From the NCBI GenBank assembly GCA_016192455.1, contig JACPUC010000028.1, forward strand, positions 1 through 64,000: a stretch of 64,000 nt of DNA, given 5' to 3'. Within the stretch, counting starts at the first letter, position 1. Every line of letters begins with the position of its first letter. Source of the DNA: Candidatus Tectimicrobiota bacterium. Lineage in GTDB: Bacteria > JACPUC01. Both the position numbers and the translations under genes were made by a program. Under the pieces are notes generated by a model. The model ran no database searches. It saw nothing but the letters and a program-made list of their open reading frames with translations, and was not told the origin of the DNA. Shown here in pieces: positions 34,633 to 45,805 of the stretch.

Positions 34633-36042
34633 ATGGCGCTGGAACCCAGGCTTCAACTGAAGCAGACGCAGAAGCTGGTGATGACGGCCATGTTGCAGCA
34701 GGCCATCAAGCTTCTGCCGCTTACCAAGCTGGAGCTGGTGGAGCTCATCGTCCGCGAGCTGCAGGAGAACCCCTTCCTGGATGAGGAGACGGCGGACGAA
34801 GACGGCGCCGAAGTGGCAAGCAGCGATCAGGAGAACACCGCCGACGAGTCCCAGGAGCTGCGCGAGCGCATCGATGAGTGGGAGCAATACTTCAACGACT
34901 CGAGCGAGCTCGGCATGCCGTCGGAGCCCGTCGACGAGAGCCAGAGCCGCGAGAGCACCCTCAGCCGGCCGCAGACGCTCACGGAGCATCTCCTCTGGCA
35001 GCTCCACATGAGCTTCACCGAGAATCTCGACAAGGAGATCGGCGCCTATCTCATCTCCAACCTGAACGAAGACGGCTACCTCACCCTGTCGCCGGAGGAG
35101 GTGGTTCTCGAGCTTGGCGTGCCGCTTGAACGGGTGCTGGAAGTGCTGCGGAAGGTGCAGCTCTTCGACCCGGTGGGCGTCGGGGCGCGGGACTTACGCG
35201 AATGCTTGCTCATCCAGCTCGAGCAGCTCGACGGCGCCAACACCGTCACCAAGAAGCTCATCGAGGAGTACCTCCCCCTCCTCGAGGAGCGCAACTACGG
35301 CAAGATCGCCAAGGAACTCGGCATCTCCGGCGAAGAGCTGCGGCTTGCGGTCCGCCTGATCCAGGAGCTTGACCCGAAGCCCGGCAGCCGGTTCCGGGAG
35401 GATGAGACCGTCTACATCGTGCCGGACCTCTATATCATCAAGATGCACGGCGAGTACCAGGTGCTCCTCAATGACGAGGGCATCCCTCGCCTGCGCGTGC
35501 ACCCTTACTACCGCAGCATCCTGAAAGACAAGCGCCAGATCGAAGGCTCGACACGGCAGTACATCGAAGAGAAGTTCCGCTCCGCCATGTGGCTGATCAA
35601 GAGCATCGAGCAGCGCCAGCAGACGCTCCTCAAGGTGGCCCGCAGCATCGTGACGTTCCAGCGCGAGTTCCTCGATCAAGGGGTGTCGCATCTGCGGCCC
35701 CTCGTCTTGCGGGACGTGGCTGATGACATCGAGATGCACGAGTCAACCGTCAGCCGGGTCACCACCCGCAAGTACATGCACACACCCCAGGGCATCTTCG
35801 AGCTCAAGTACTTCTTCCATAGCGGCATCGGTTCGGACAGTGGCGAGAACCTCTCGTCCGTGACCGTGAAGGAGAAGATCAGAAAGCTCGTCCAGCAGGA
35901 GAGTGGGAACCAGCCGCTTACCGACCAGCAGATCGTCGACATCCTTGGCAAGGACGGCATCCGCATCGCGCGGCGCACCGTGACGAAGTACCGCAAAGAG
36001 CTCAAGCTCCCTCCCTCCAGCCGGCGCAAGCGCCTCGGCTGA
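34633..36042 (+). CDS. rpoN: RNA polymerase sigma-54 factor
   Basis: RpoN directs transcription from -24/-12 promoters with enhancer-binding ATPases. The 469-residue protein begins LEPRLQLKQTQKLVMTAMLQ (region I, activator contact), has an acidic linker to about 110, the core-binding region, the helix-turn-helix DVADDIEMHESTVSRVTTRK, and the RpoN box ARRTVTKYRKEL near the C-terminus. It is directly downstream of lptB, the usual place. The ribosome-hibernation factor gene that often follows rpoN is absent here. Confidence 0.97.
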   Translation: MALEPRLQLKQTQKLVMTAMLQQAIKLLPLTKLELVELIVRELQENPFLDEETADEDGAEVASSDQENTADESQELRERIDEWEQYFNDSSELGMPSEPVDESQSRESTLSRPQTLTEHLLWQLHMSFTENLDKEIGAYLISNLNEDGYLTLSPEEVVLELGVPLERVLEVLRKVQLFDPVGVGARDLRECLLIQLEQLDGANTVTKKLIEEYLPLLEERNYGKIAKELGISGEELRLAVRLIQELDPKPGSRFREDETVYIVPDLYIIKMHGEYQVLLNDEGIPRLRVHPYYRSILKDKRQIEGSTRQYIEEKFRSAMWLIKSIEQRQQTLLKVARSIVTFQREFLDQGVSHLRPLVLRDVADDIEMHESTVSRVTTRKYMHTPQGIFELKYFFHSGIGSDSGENLSSVTVKEKIRKLVQQESGNQPLTDQQIVDILGKDGIRIARRTVTKYRKELKLPPSSRRKRLG

Positions 36043-36448
36043 GTCGCCGCGGCTGGCTGGCAAACGCACGGCGGCAGGAAGCAGGACGCTGGCCGACGAG
36101 AGCAGAGCTTCGCCGAGTCTGTCGCGGGCTGGGCCACGATGAGCGAGGCTGCCGCCGAGGTCGGTGAGAGGCCCGCGGCGCTGAGGAGCCAAAGCGGCTG
36201 CGCTTGCTGTCTCCGCCAAGCCAGGCCTGACGGGCGTGGGAAGACGCGAGAGGCCCCGCGGTCCGGCGCCGGGGGAGGCCGCGCCGCTACCTCCCGCAAC
36301 TCGGAGGGGAGGTGTTCGTGCTGTCTGCCGCCTCAGGGGGAGAGGCTGCCGCGCAGCGTCTGCTCGGTGCGCGATGGGGAGTTGTGCCGCGGATGATTGA
36401 TGGTGAAGACCCTCCCTTACCCGCAGCGCGGGCGCCGAGGAGACCGCC
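36043..36448. other. spacer between rpoN and ptsN
   Basis: About 400 bases occupy the place where a hibernation-promoting factor gene is often found. I see no remnant of that protein in any frame. A plus-strand frame at 36139 is cysteine- and arginine-rich chance sequence. Confidence 0.45.
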
Positions 36449-36910
36449 ATGCGAATCGGCCAGATTCTGCGACAGGAGTGCCTGGTCCCGGATGTGAAAG
36501 CGCGCGATAAAGCGGGCGTCTTGGCCGAGCTGGCGCAGCGTCTGGTGCAGGTTGATCCCACGCTCGAACTTGAGGTCCTCATCACCTCGCTGCTGGAGCG
36601 GGAAAGCCTCGGCAGCACGGGCATCGGCGACTCCATCGCCATCCCGCACAGCCGCTTGCCGGGCCTGCGCCAGACGATGGCTGCCTTTGGACGCTCGGGG
36701 CAGGGGGTGGAGTTCGATTCGCTGGACGGCAAGCCGGTGCACCTCATCTTTCTCTTGATCGCTCCGGAGCACGCTTCGCGCCAGCACCTCATGGCGTTGG
36801 CGCGCATCTCGCGCTTGTGCCAGAAGGAATCCCTGCGCAGCCGGCTTATGCGGGAGCCCTCGGCCGATCGTCTCTACCAGCTCATTGTGGAAGAAGATGG
36901 AAAGCTCTGA
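36449..36910 (+). CDS. ptsN: PTS IIA component of the nitrogen/regulatory type
   Basis: The 153-residue EIIA(Ntr)-type protein has its phosphorylated histidine H67 in GDSIAIPHSRL, then LDGKPVHLIFLLIAPE, all typical. It receives phosphate from HPr and regulates partner proteins; it does not carry sugar. The start ATG is preceded by GAGGAGAC. hprK overlaps its end by 14 bases, and no EIIB/EIIC genes follow. Confidence 0.93.
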   Translation: MRIGQILRQECLVPDVKARDKAGVLAELAQRLVQVDPTLELEVLITSLLERESLGSTGIGDSIAIPHSRLPGLRQTMAAFGRSGQGVEFDSLDGKPVHLIFLLIAPEHASRQHLMALARISRLCQKESLRSRLMREPSADRLYQLIVEEDGKL

Positions 36911-37895
36911 GAACATCAACGACCTGAGCGGCAAGACCTTAACCATCGAGCAGATTCTCGACGAGGAGTCGGCCGCCCTGTGCCTGGAGGTCTTAGCCGG
37001 CCAGGCGGGCCTGCAGCGTCACCTGAGTGAGTCGCGCATCCAGAAATACAGCCTAGCCTTCACCGGCTACTTTGCCTACCTGCAGCCGACCCGCCTGCAG
37101 ATCCTGGGGGAAACCGAGATTTCCTACCTGCAGACCCTGGAGCTGGAACGCCAGGAGCACGTGAGCCGCGAGCTGTTCGCCCACCGCATCCCCTGCGCCA
37201 TCGTCACCAAAGGGCTGGCGGTGCCCGACTGCATCCTGCGGCAGGCGGAACGCCAGGGTGTGCCCCTGCTGCGCTCCTCCCTGGCGACCGGCGAGCTGAT
37301 CCTCAGGCTGACCGCCTACCTGGAGAGGCGCCTGGCTCCGGAGACCACGGTGCATGGCGTGCTCATCGACGTCTACGGCATCGGCGTGCTGATCATCGGC
37401 AAGAGTGGTATCGGCAAGAGCGAATGTGCCCTGCACCTGGTGGTGCGCGGGCACCGGCTGGTCGCCGACGACGTCATCACCGTGCGGCGCCTTGGCAGCA
37501 TTCTCTTGGGATCGAGCAACGCCGTCCTGCACCATAACATGGAGATCAGAGGCCTCGGCATCATCAACGTCAGGGACCTCTTCGGCATTGCCGCCATCCG
37601 CTACCGCAAGAAGATCGAACTGGTGGTGCTTCTGGAGATGTGGGAGACTGGCACGGAGTACGAGCGGCTGGGGCTCGAGGAGAGCTACCACACCATGCTG
37701 GGCGTCAACGTGCCGTTGCTGCGCACCCCGGTGTTGCCAGGCCGGAATATCCCCACGATCATCGAGGTCGCCGCGCGCAACCAGATTTTGAAGATCATGG
37801 GGAGTCACTCAGCGCGCGTCTTCGAAGCGCAGCTCGCCCAGCAGCTCGCGCGGCCAAGCCTGCAGCCCATGTACCTCGAGGACGAGGCGGAGTAA
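36897..37895 (+). CDS. hprK: HPr kinase/phosphorylase
   Basis: HprK phosphorylates and dephosphorylates HPr on Ser46 in response to ATP and metabolites. The 332-residue product has Walker A GKSGIGKSE, then RGHRLVADDVI and the family signature LGSSNAVLHHNMEIRGLGII. The N-terminal domain (LEVLAGQAGLQRHLSESRIQ) is intact. ATG 36897 is used and a TTG at 36885 rejected. The target serine is present in the HPr encoded 0.8 kb downstream. The rapZ gene that often follows is missing. Confidence 0.95.
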   Translation: MESSENINDLSGKTLTIEQILDEESAALCLEVLAGQAGLQRHLSESRIQKYSLAFTGYFAYLQPTRLQILGETEISYLQTLELERQEHVSRELFAHRIPCAIVTKGLAVPDCILRQAERQGVPLLRSSLATGELILRLTAYLERRLAPETTVHGVLIDVYGIGVLIIGKSGIGKSECALHLVVRGHRLVADDVITVRRLGSILLGSSNAVLHHNMEIRGLGIINVRDLFGIAAIRYRKKIELVVLLEMWETGTEYERLGLEESYHTMLGVNVPLLRTPVLPGRNIPTIIEVAARNQILKIMGSHSARVFEAQLAQQLARPSLQPMYLEDEAE

Positions 37896-37986
37896 CGCCG
37901 TCATCCTCGCCGCTGGCGGGACGGCCGGCAGCGCGAGCCGTTCGGGCCGGGCAGGTCCGGCTCCCAGAAAGGGAGGCACACCGCGC

Positions 37987-38412
37987 ATGGTACCCGTGCT
38001 CATTGTCGCCCATGAGAATCTTGCCGAGGCCTTTTTGCAAACCTGCCGCGCCATCCTCCAGGATACGGCGTCAATCAGTTGCATCTCGGTGCATGCCAAC
38101 GACGATGTCGATGAGGCGCGCAAGACGATCCGGCACAAGATCCATCAGCTTGACAAAGGCCGCGGCGTCCTCATCCTCACAGATCTGTTCGGGGGAACGC
38201 CTTCCAACCTCAGCCTCTCATTCCTGGACGAACTGAACGTCGAGGTGGTGACAGGTCTCAACCTGCCCATGCTCATCAAGCTGCCGTTCCTCGATGAGAA
38301 CGCGGACCTGCGGAGCATCGCCACCACGATCATGGAGTACGGGCGCCGCAACATCAACGTCGCCAGCCAGGTGCTGGCCGGCGGCTCGGGCGGCAGCCCG
38401 AAGCAGAAGTGA
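37987..38412 (+). CDS. PTS mannose-type IIA component
   Basis: The 141-residue protein has phospho-acceptor H9 (VPVLIVAHENLAE) and the DLFGGTPSN loop, both hallmarks of EIIA of the mannose family. No IIB, IIC or IID genes are present, so a regulatory or phosphate-relay role is likely, as in other bacteria with this cluster. The start follows GGGAGG. Confidence 0.9.
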   Translation: MVPVLIVAHENLAEAFLQTCRAILQDTASISCISVHANDDVDEARKTIRHKIHQLDKGRGVLILTDLFGGTPSNLSLSFLDELNVEVVTGLNLPMLIKLPFLDENADLRSIATTIMEYGRRNINVASQVLAGGSGGSPKQK

Positions 38413-38680
38413 AACATCCGGGGAGGATGCACGCACCCTGCCACCGTGGCAGCTCTCGATGTTCCCCGGCTACTGAGCTGGTGCGATGGTGGAAACAAGC
38501 TGGACCCACTCGTCAAGCGTAGGCGGCGGGCCGCCCATGGCAGGCCTCTCAAGTCTCAGCAAGGGAAGACTCAGGTCATCCCCACGCCGTCGGCCGCATG
38601 GCGCTGCCAGCGAGGGGAGCGAAGGGCGAGCGAGCGCGCCGAACGAGGCGGCTCCTTGGCGGCGGAAGGTGACCGTTGCG

Positions 38681-38947
38681 ATGCCGAGTATCATGGTGAC
38701 GATTCAGAATAAGCTCGGCCTGCATGCTCGGGCCGCCGCCCAGTTTGTCAAACTCACGAACCGCTACAAAGCAGAGGTGGTCGTCGCCAAGCAAGGGCGG
38801 CAGGTGAACGGCAAGAGCATCATGGGCGTGATGATGCTGGCCGCCAGCAAGGGGAGCCAGCTCATGATTTCCGCCGACGGCCCCGATGCCGATGAGATAC
38901 TCGCCAGGCTGAGTGATCTCATCCAGAACAAGTTTGGAGAAGAGTAG
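38681..38947 (+). CDS. ptsH: phosphocarrier protein HPr
   Basis: The 88-residue HPr has H15 in NKLGLHARAAA (phosphorylated by EI) and S46 in NGKSIMGVMML (target of HprK), both at canonical positions. ATG 38681 is preferred because upstream in-frame sequence is chance. The EI gene begins two bases after its stop, so the two are co-translated. Confidence 0.95.
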   Translation: MPSIMVTIQNKLGLHARAAAQFVKLTNRYKAEVVVAKQGRQVNGKSIMGVMMLAASKGSQLMISADGPDADEILARLSDLIQNKFGEE

Positions 38948-38949
38948 GC

Positions 38950-40722
38950 GTGAACGAACGAGCAGCGGAGCGCGTTGCGGACACGGTGAAGGTGGTCGGG
39001 CTCGGAGTCTCCCCCGGCATTGCCCAGGGGCCGGCCTACCTGCTCGACCGCAGCCAGCCGAAGATCCACAAGTACAGCCTGCAGAGCCACAACGTCGATG
39101 CCGAGGTGGAGCGTTTCGAGCGCGCCATCGAGGAATCGCGCCTGCAACTCCAGGATATCCGCGAGCGGCTGGCGCGCGACTTCGGCACCGAGCACCTCTA
39201 CATCATCGACTCGCATATCCTGCTCTTGCAAGACGAGCTTCTCATCACCAACACCATCGCCACCATCCGCCAGATGGAGATCAACGCCGAATGGGCCTTG
39301 AAGCGCTCCATCGAGCACTTCCAGACGATCTTCTCAAGCTTTGATGACGACTACCTGCGGGCCCGCCGCGCCGACCTCCAGTACCTCGGCAATCGCGTCC
39401 TGCGCAACCTTATGGGTCAGGGGATCGAGCGCATGGCGGCCGACGGTGAGCCGGTGGTCATCATTGCTCACGATCTCTCCCCTGATGACACCATCCAGCT
39501 CACGCGCGAGCGGGTCCTCGGCTTCGCCACCGAGGTCGGCGGCCACACCTCCCACACCGCCATCATGGCGCGCTCGCTCGAGATTCCGGCGGTGGTCGGC
39601 GTGCATGACCTGTTGCGAACCGTTCACACGGGCGATTTCTTGATCATCGACGGCCAGGACGGCACGCTCCTCGTCAACCCCACCGCCGAGCAGCAGGCGG
39701 AGTATCAAGCGAAGCGCCAGCAGTACCTCCTGCACGAGGAGGAGCTCCTGACCCTCACCGAGCTGCCCAGCGTCACCCTCGATGGGCACCGCCTGCGCCT
39801 CGACGGCAACATCGAGACCCCCGAGGAGATTGCCTCGCTGCGGGTGCACGGCGCCGAAGGGATCGGCCTCTACCGCACCGAGTACCTGTGCATGAACCGC
39901 AATGGTTTTCCCAGCGAAGAGGAGCAGTACCTCGTCTATCAGGAGGTGGCGCGGCGCATCGCCCCGAATAAGGTGGTCTTCCGGACGTTCGATCTGGGGG
40001 GTGACAAGTTCCTCTCTCTCCCTCCGGAGCACCCCGCCATCCGCGGCAGCATGGGGCTGCGAGCCATTCGGCTCTGCCTGCGCAACCAGGCCATGTTCAA
40101 GAGCCAGTTACGCGCCGTGTTGCGCGCCAGCAGCAAAGAGAATGTGCGCCTCCTCTACCCCCTTATCACCTCCGTCGATGAGGTCCTCGCCAGCCAGGCG
40201 CTCCTCGAGGAGGCGCGCGCAGAGCTGCGCCAAGAGGGACAAAGCTTCGACGAGCACCTGGAGGTGGGGTTGATGATTGAAACCCCCGCCGCCGCCGGCA
40301 TCGCCGATCTGCTGGCCAAAGAGGTTGACTTCTTCAGCATCGGCACCAACGACCTCATCCAGTACGCCATGGCCATCGACCGCACCAACGACGAGGTGGC
40401 CGGGTACTACGACCCCCTCCACCCCTATGTCCTGCGCTGCATCCAGGACGTGGTGCGGAAAGCGCAGGAGGGCGGCATCTGGGTTGGCGTCTGCGGCGAG
40501 ATGGCTGCTGATGCGGAGAGCATCCCGCTGCTGATCGGCATGGGCGTGCATGAGCTGAGCGTCAACCCGGTGGCGATCCCCCACGTGAAACAGATCATCC
40601 GCGCCCTCTCCAGGAAGCACTGCGAGGAGTTAACGCAGCAGGCCCTGAGCCTTGGCAGCGCCACGGCCGTGCGTCACCTTGTAAAGGAGACGCTGGCGTC
40701 GCTCTTTGATTGCGGCGAATGA
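38950..40722 (+). CDS. ptsI: phosphoenolpyruvate-protein phosphotransferase (enzyme I)
   Basis: EI takes phosphate from phosphoenolpyruvate and passes it to HPr. The 590-residue product has active H202 (GGHTSHTAIMARS), the PEP-binding FRTFDLGGDKFL and GVCGEMAAD with the catalytic cysteine. It lacks the GAF domain of PtsP, so it is the ordinary short type. The start is GTG 38950 behind GGAGAAG. It ends the PTS cluster, followed by a repeat. Confidence 0.95.
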   Translation: MNERAAERVADTVKVVGLGVSPGIAQGPAYLLDRSQPKIHKYSLQSHNVDAEVERFERAIEESRLQLQDIRERLARDFGTEHLYIIDSHILLLQDELLITNTIATIRQMEINAEWALKRSIEHFQTIFSSFDDDYLRARRADLQYLGNRVLRNLMGQGIERMAADGEPVVIIAHDLSPDDTIQLTRERVLGFATEVGGHTSHTAIMARSLEIPAVVGVHDLLRTVHTGDFLIIDGQDGTLLVNPTAEQQAEYQAKRQQYLLHEEELLTLTELPSVTLDGHRLRLDGNIETPEEIASLRVHGAEGIGLYRTEYLCMNRNGFPSEEEQYLVYQEVARRIAPNKVVFRTFDLGGDKFLSLPPEHPAIRGSMGLRAIRLCLRNQAMFKSQLRAVLRASSKENVRLLYPLITSVDEVLASQALLEEARAELRQEGQSFDEHLEVGLMIETPAAAGIADLLAKEVDFFSIGTNDLIQYAMAIDRTNDEVAGYYDPLHPYVLRCIQDVVRKAQEGGIWVGVCGEMAADAESIPLLIGMGVHELSVNPVAIPHVKQIIRALSRKHCEELTQQALSLGSATAVRHLVKETLASLFDCGE

Positions 40723-40771
40723 AACGCGCTTGTCCCCAGTGTGCTGTTTCACAAATTCTATCGCCAGAATT

Positions 40772-40880
40772 TGCGAGGGAGCCTCGCCCCCTCGCGCACC
40801 CCGACTACGCGAGCTGCTGCGCAGCTCGCGGGGATTGGGGGTCTGGGGAAGCAAAGGTCTTGCGCAAAAGCTCCCCCACC
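40772..40880 (+). repeat. extended intergenic repeat, copy C (exchanged core palindrome)
   Basis: The outer blocks match copy A: TGCGAGGGAGCC, CTCGCGCACCCC, then GATTGGGGGTCTGGGGAAGC. The core is a different palindrome, CGCGAGCTGC-TGC-GCAGCTCGCG (40808-40830). A further CAAATTCT/AGAATTTG hairpin lies at its left edge (40752-40773). Confidence 0.75.
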
Positions 40881-41118
40881 ACATGGCCCGCAGAAGGCGT
40901 CCGATTAAGGATGGAATTTGTGTGACGCAACACTAGGCGCTGCCCGTCGCCGACCTCGGTTGCATCTCCCCTCAGCCCCGCCGCGTGCCGGCACCACGGC
41001 GTCGCACGACGCCCCCTGACAGAGGCCGGGAAGCGCCGCAATGCTCGTCTCCTTCAGCAGGCTCGAGGTTCGTGGACGTGCCGTAAAGGCGCGTCTCATG
41101 ACGCAGGTGGTAAAGACA

Positions 41119-41147
41119 TTGACAAGTTGAGAGCGTCTTACTATGGT
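41119..41147 (+). promoter_or_regulatory. sigma-70-type promoter for metK-ahcY
   Basis: A perfect TTGACA (41119-41124) is followed after 17 bases by TATGGT (41142-41147). The start site would be near 41154, leaving a leader of about 100 bases. Confidence 0.65.
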
Positions 41148-41254
41148 AGATTGCTTGCGCGCGGCGCGGCAAGGGGGGCAGGCAGCGTGGCTGACCCAAG
41201 TGCGGCGCGTGCCGGTGGTGGCGGCTGAAATGGTGGTTGAAAGCGGAGAACTCC

Positions 41255-42424
41255 ATGTCAAGAAGTTACTTGTTTACCTCTGAATCAGTTTCCGAAGGTC
41301 ATCCCGACAAAGTTGCCGATCAAATCTCCGACGGGGTGCTCGACGCCATCATCGCCAAGGACCCGGTCGCGCGCGTCGCCTGTGAGACGCTCATCACCAC
41401 GGGCATGGTGCTTGTCGCCGGTGAGATCACCACCACCGCCACCATTGACGTGCAGAAGGTCGTCCGCAACACCGTGCGTGAGATCGGCTATACCGATCCC
41501 GCCTATGGTTTCGATTGCAACTCGTGCGCCGTGCTGGTGGCCCTGGACGAGCAGTCGCCGGACATTTCCATGGGAGTGACCGAAGGCGTTGGCCTGCACA
41601 AGGAGGCAGGCGCCGGCGATCAGGGCCTCATGTTCGGCTACGCCACGAATGAAACGCCGGAGTTGATGCCCCTGCCGATCATGGTCGCCCACCGTCTCGT
41701 GAAGAAGCTCTCCGAGCTGCGCAAGAACGGCACCCTCGAGTACCTCCGCCCGGATGCCAAGTCGCAGGTGACCATCGAGTACCGCGACAGCGTGCCGGTG
41801 AAGCTGCACACCATCGTCCTCTCCGCCCAGCACGCCCCCGAGGTGACCCTCGACGTCATCCGCGAAGACCTGCGCAACATGGTCATCATGCCCACGGTGC
41901 CGAAGCAGCTCCTCGATACCGACAACTATAAGCTCTACGTCAACCCCACGGGACGCTTCGTGAATGGCGGCCCCCAGGCCGACTGCGGTCTCACTGGACG
42001 CAAGATCATCGTGGACACCTACGGTGGCTACGGCCGGCACGGCGGCGGCGCCTTCTCCGGAAAAGACCCCACCAAAGTCGATCGCTCCGCCTCCTACATG
42101 GCGCGCTACGTGGCGAAGAACATCGTCGCCGCCGGCCTGGCCGATCGCTGCGAAGTGCAGATCGCCTATGCGATCGGCCTGGCGGAGCCGGTCTCCCTCT
42201 ACGTCGACACCTTCGGCACCGGCAAGGTTGACCACGAACTCATCGAGCGGCTTGTCCGGCAGATCTTCCCGTTGAAGCCAGCCGAGATCATTCAAACCCT
42301 CAATCTGCGCCGCGCCATTTTCCGCAAGACCGCCGCCTATGGGCACTTCGGGCGCGAGGAGCCGGAGTTCACCTGGGAGCGTACGGATCGGGCCGAGGAG
42401 CTGCGGCGGGCGGCGGGATTGTAA
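41255..42424 (+). CDS. metK: S-adenosylmethionine synthetase
   Basis: MetK makes SAM from methionine and ATP. The 389-residue protein starts [20 protein letters not shown] after GGAG, with [14 protein letters not shown], the phosphate-binding [18 protein letters not shown] and [16 protein letters not shown]. All three family regions are intact. ahcY follows after 120 bases, so SAM production and removal of its by-product are linked. Confidence 0.97.
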   Translation: MSRSYLFTSESVSEGHPDKVADQISDGVLDAIIAKDPVARVACETLITTGMVLVAGEITTTATIDVQKVVRNTVREIGYTDPAYGFDCNSCAVLVALDEQSPDISMGVTEGVGLHKEAGAGDQGLMFGYATNETPELMPLPIMVAHRLVKKLSELRKNGTLEYLRPDAKSQVTIEYRDSVPVKLHTIVLSAQHAPEVTLDVIREDLRNMVIMPTVPKQLLDTDNYKLYVNPTGRFVNGGPQADCGLTGRKIIVDTYGGYGRHGGGAFSGKDPTKVDRSASYMARYVAKNIVAAGLADRCEVQIAYAIGLAEPVSLYVDTFGTGKVDHELIERLVRQIFPLKPAEIIQTLNLRRAIFRKTAAYGHFGREEPEFTWERTDRAEELRRAAGL

Positions 42425-42508
42425 CCTCAGGCACGACCCCGCGCGGGCGCCCCTTTTCCAGGCGCCAGGGCGGCGCGGCGCATCATCACGGCTGCCACCA
42501 CTCCGTGA

Positions 42509-43813
<1,305 letters not shown>

Positions 43814-43866
43814 CGGCCCACTCCGCGCCTCAGGCGGACCTGGGGGCAAACCTGGGCGAGAGAAGT

Positions 43867-45612
43867 GTGAGTGTGAGAAGAGTCGCGCTGCCGAACCGAG
43901 GCTGCTTCGCCTGCCTGGCGTTGCTCACCCTGCTGCTGAGCTTGGCGGCATACCGCGCCACCGCCCAGTCGGGCCGATCCCTCTACGAGCAAGCCCGGGC
44001 GGCGTACTTCGAGACCGCCCGGGACGCCGCCCTGCGGAGCCAGCGCCAGAGTTGGGAACGCGTCCTCGACGCCTACCGTGAGGTGCTGCGTCAAGAGCCA
44101 CGACACGCCGATGCGCCCGCGGCCCTCTACATGCTGGGCAAGCTGCACTCCCGCCTCTACGATGACTTTCGCTCCACCCACGACCTCGATCTGGCGCTGC
44201 AAGCCTTCCAGCATCTGTCGCAGGAGTATCCGCAAAGCCGCCTGGCCGATGACGCCCTCTACCGCGCCGGGGTGATCTACCTGAAGGAGAAGCGCACCCC
44301 CAGCCTGGCCCTCGCCGCGCTCAATCGCCTCATAGAGCAGTACCCGCAGGGGGACATGCGTGCCGAGGCGCGCGCCCTGCGCGAGACGATCTTGCAGGAC
44401 CACGGCCAGCCCAACCCTGCCAGCAGCAGCACCGCGGCCCTCCCCTTCATCAGCCGCATCACGCAGTGGTCCAACCCGCGCGACACCCGCGTCGTCATCC
44501 ACGCCGACCGCGAGCTCAAGTTCGCCAGCCAGCAGCTCTCCAATCCCGACCGGCTGGTCTTCGACCTCAGTCCAGCGTACCTGGCGCCGGAGCTGCACGA
44601 GCGCTCCATCAGCATCGATAACGGCGTCCTGGAGCGGGTACGGAGTGCGCAGCATGACAAGGAGATCGTGCGGGTCGTCCTCGACCTGAAGAACATTGAC
44701 ACCTATCAGGTATTCTCCCTTCACGACCCCTACCGCGTGGTGATCGACGTGCAGGCGCAATCACCACCTGCCGAGGCCCCGGCTCCGCCGCCGCGGCCAA
44801 CCCCGCCGCCGATCGCCGGGAAACGCCCCCCGAGCGACCAGAGGGTGGACACGCGGGCTTTGAAGATCATCATCGATCCCGGCCACGGCGGCAAGGACAG
44901 CGGGGCAATCAGCCAGCGGGGATTCGCCGAGAAAACCGTCACCCTCGACATCGCCAAGCGGCTGGGGTGGCTCCTCCAACAGCAACGAGAGACAGGCTTC
45001 CAGCCCGTCCTGACGCGCAGCCGGGATGTCTTCGTCCCCCTTGAAGAGCGCACCGCGCTGGCCAATGCGGAGAACGGCAACCTCTTCATTTCCATCCACG
45101 CGAACGCGGCGGAGAACAGCTCGCTGCGCGGCATCGAGACCTACTTCCTGAACCGGGCCTCAAGCGAGCGCGAGCGCCGGGTGGCCGCCCGCGAGAACAA
45201 CACCTCGCTGCAGCGCTTGAGCGATCTCGAGTTCATCCTCAATGATCTGCTGCTCAACTCCAAGCTGCGCGGCTCGAGCCTGCTGGCCAAGATGGTGCAG
45301 GACTCGCTGATCGGGCGCCTGCAGGACCGCTACCAGGAGGTGCGCGACCTGGGCGTGAAGCGCGCCCCTTTCTACGTCCTTTTGGGCGCCCGCATGCCGA
45401 GCATCCTCGTCGAGGCGGCGTTCCTGACGAACCCCGTCGAGGAGCAGCGCCTGCGGTCGCGCGCCTACCGGCAGATCATTGCGGACGCCATCGGCAAGGC
45501 TGTCACGGTCTATGCCCACCGCCTGAAAGCGGGCCAACCCACCGATACTCCCCGGAGGCAGCATCGCACCCTGGATGAGTTCCTCGCTGATCTCGACCGC
45601 CATGAGAACTAG
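43867..45612 (+). CDS. N-acetylmuramoyl-L-alanine amidase with AMIN and tetratricopeptide-like domains
   Basis: The exported 581-residue cell-wall amidase cleaves the peptide stem from muramic acid. It has a signal peptide (LALLTLLLSLAAYRATAQ), a tetratricopeptide/YbgF-like helical region (about 40-175), an AMIN domain (about 190-290), a proline-rich linker (PPAEAPAPPPRPTPPP) and an Amidase_3 domain with IIIDPGHGGKDSG, NLFISIHANA and ILVEAAFLTNPVEE carrying the zinc ligands and catalytic glutamate. The frame is open 660 bases further upstream inside ahcY, but that part is a shadow. GTG 43867 is chosen; GTG 43873 is possible. Confidence 0.92.
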   Translation: MSVRRVALPNRGCFACLALLTLLLSLAAYRATAQSGRSLYEQARAAYFETARDAALRSQRQSWERVLDAYREVLRQEPRHADAPAALYMLGKLHSRLYDDFRSTHDLDLALQAFQHLSQEYPQSRLADDALYRAGVIYLKEKRTPSLALAALNRLIEQYPQGDMRAEARALRETILQDHGQPNPASSSTAALPFISRITQWSNPRDTRVVIHADRELKFASQQLSNPDRLVFDLSPAYLAPELHERSISIDNGVLERVRSAQHDKEIVRVVLDLKNIDTYQVFSLHDPYRVVIDVQAQSPPAEAPAPPPRPTPPPIAGKRPPSDQRVDTRALKIIIDPGHGGKDSGAISQRGFAEKTVTLDIAKRLGWLLQQQRETGFQPVLTRSRDVFVPLEERTALANAENGNLFISIHANAAENSSLRGIETYFLNRASSERERRVAARENNTSLQRLSDLEFILNDLLLNSKLRGSSLLAKMVQDSLIGRLQDRYQEVRDLGVKRAPFYVLLGARMPSILVEAAFLTNPVEEQRLRSRAYRQIIADAIGKAVTVYAHRLKAGQPTDTPRRQHRTLDEFLADLDRHEN

Positions 45613-45805
45613 ATGACGGTCCGCCACGGCGCCTCTCTCCCGTGCCATGGCGCGAAGCGCTTCACCACGCTGCGCGACGCGCCGCGGGGGCGCCGCTTGC
45701 GAGGACGCCCCAGGGGACGCATCCCTTGCGCTGGGAGCCATGAGGCGTCCCTCCGTTCTCTGCCATGCGGCGGGCCCGCGGCGCATCCCAGGGTGGATCA
45801 CACTG

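Larger units (their letters stand above)
40723..41254. other. intergenic region before metK
   Basis: Copy C of the extended repeat fills 40772-40880 and the metK promoter lies at 41119-41147. Otherwise no gene is seen. The 100-base metK leader folds easily because it is GC-rich, but I could not match it to a SAM or SAH riboswitch. Confidence 0.5.

Noticed and set aside
36139-36396. A frame of 85 residues between rpoN and ptsN as a hibernation factor
   Set aside because: The sequence has no resemblance to that family and no ribosome site; it is cysteine/arginine-rich noise.
41148-41254. SAM or SAH riboswitch in the metK leader
   Set aside because: The leader is about 100 bases and GC-rich, but I could not match conserved core motifs of known SAM/SAH classes.
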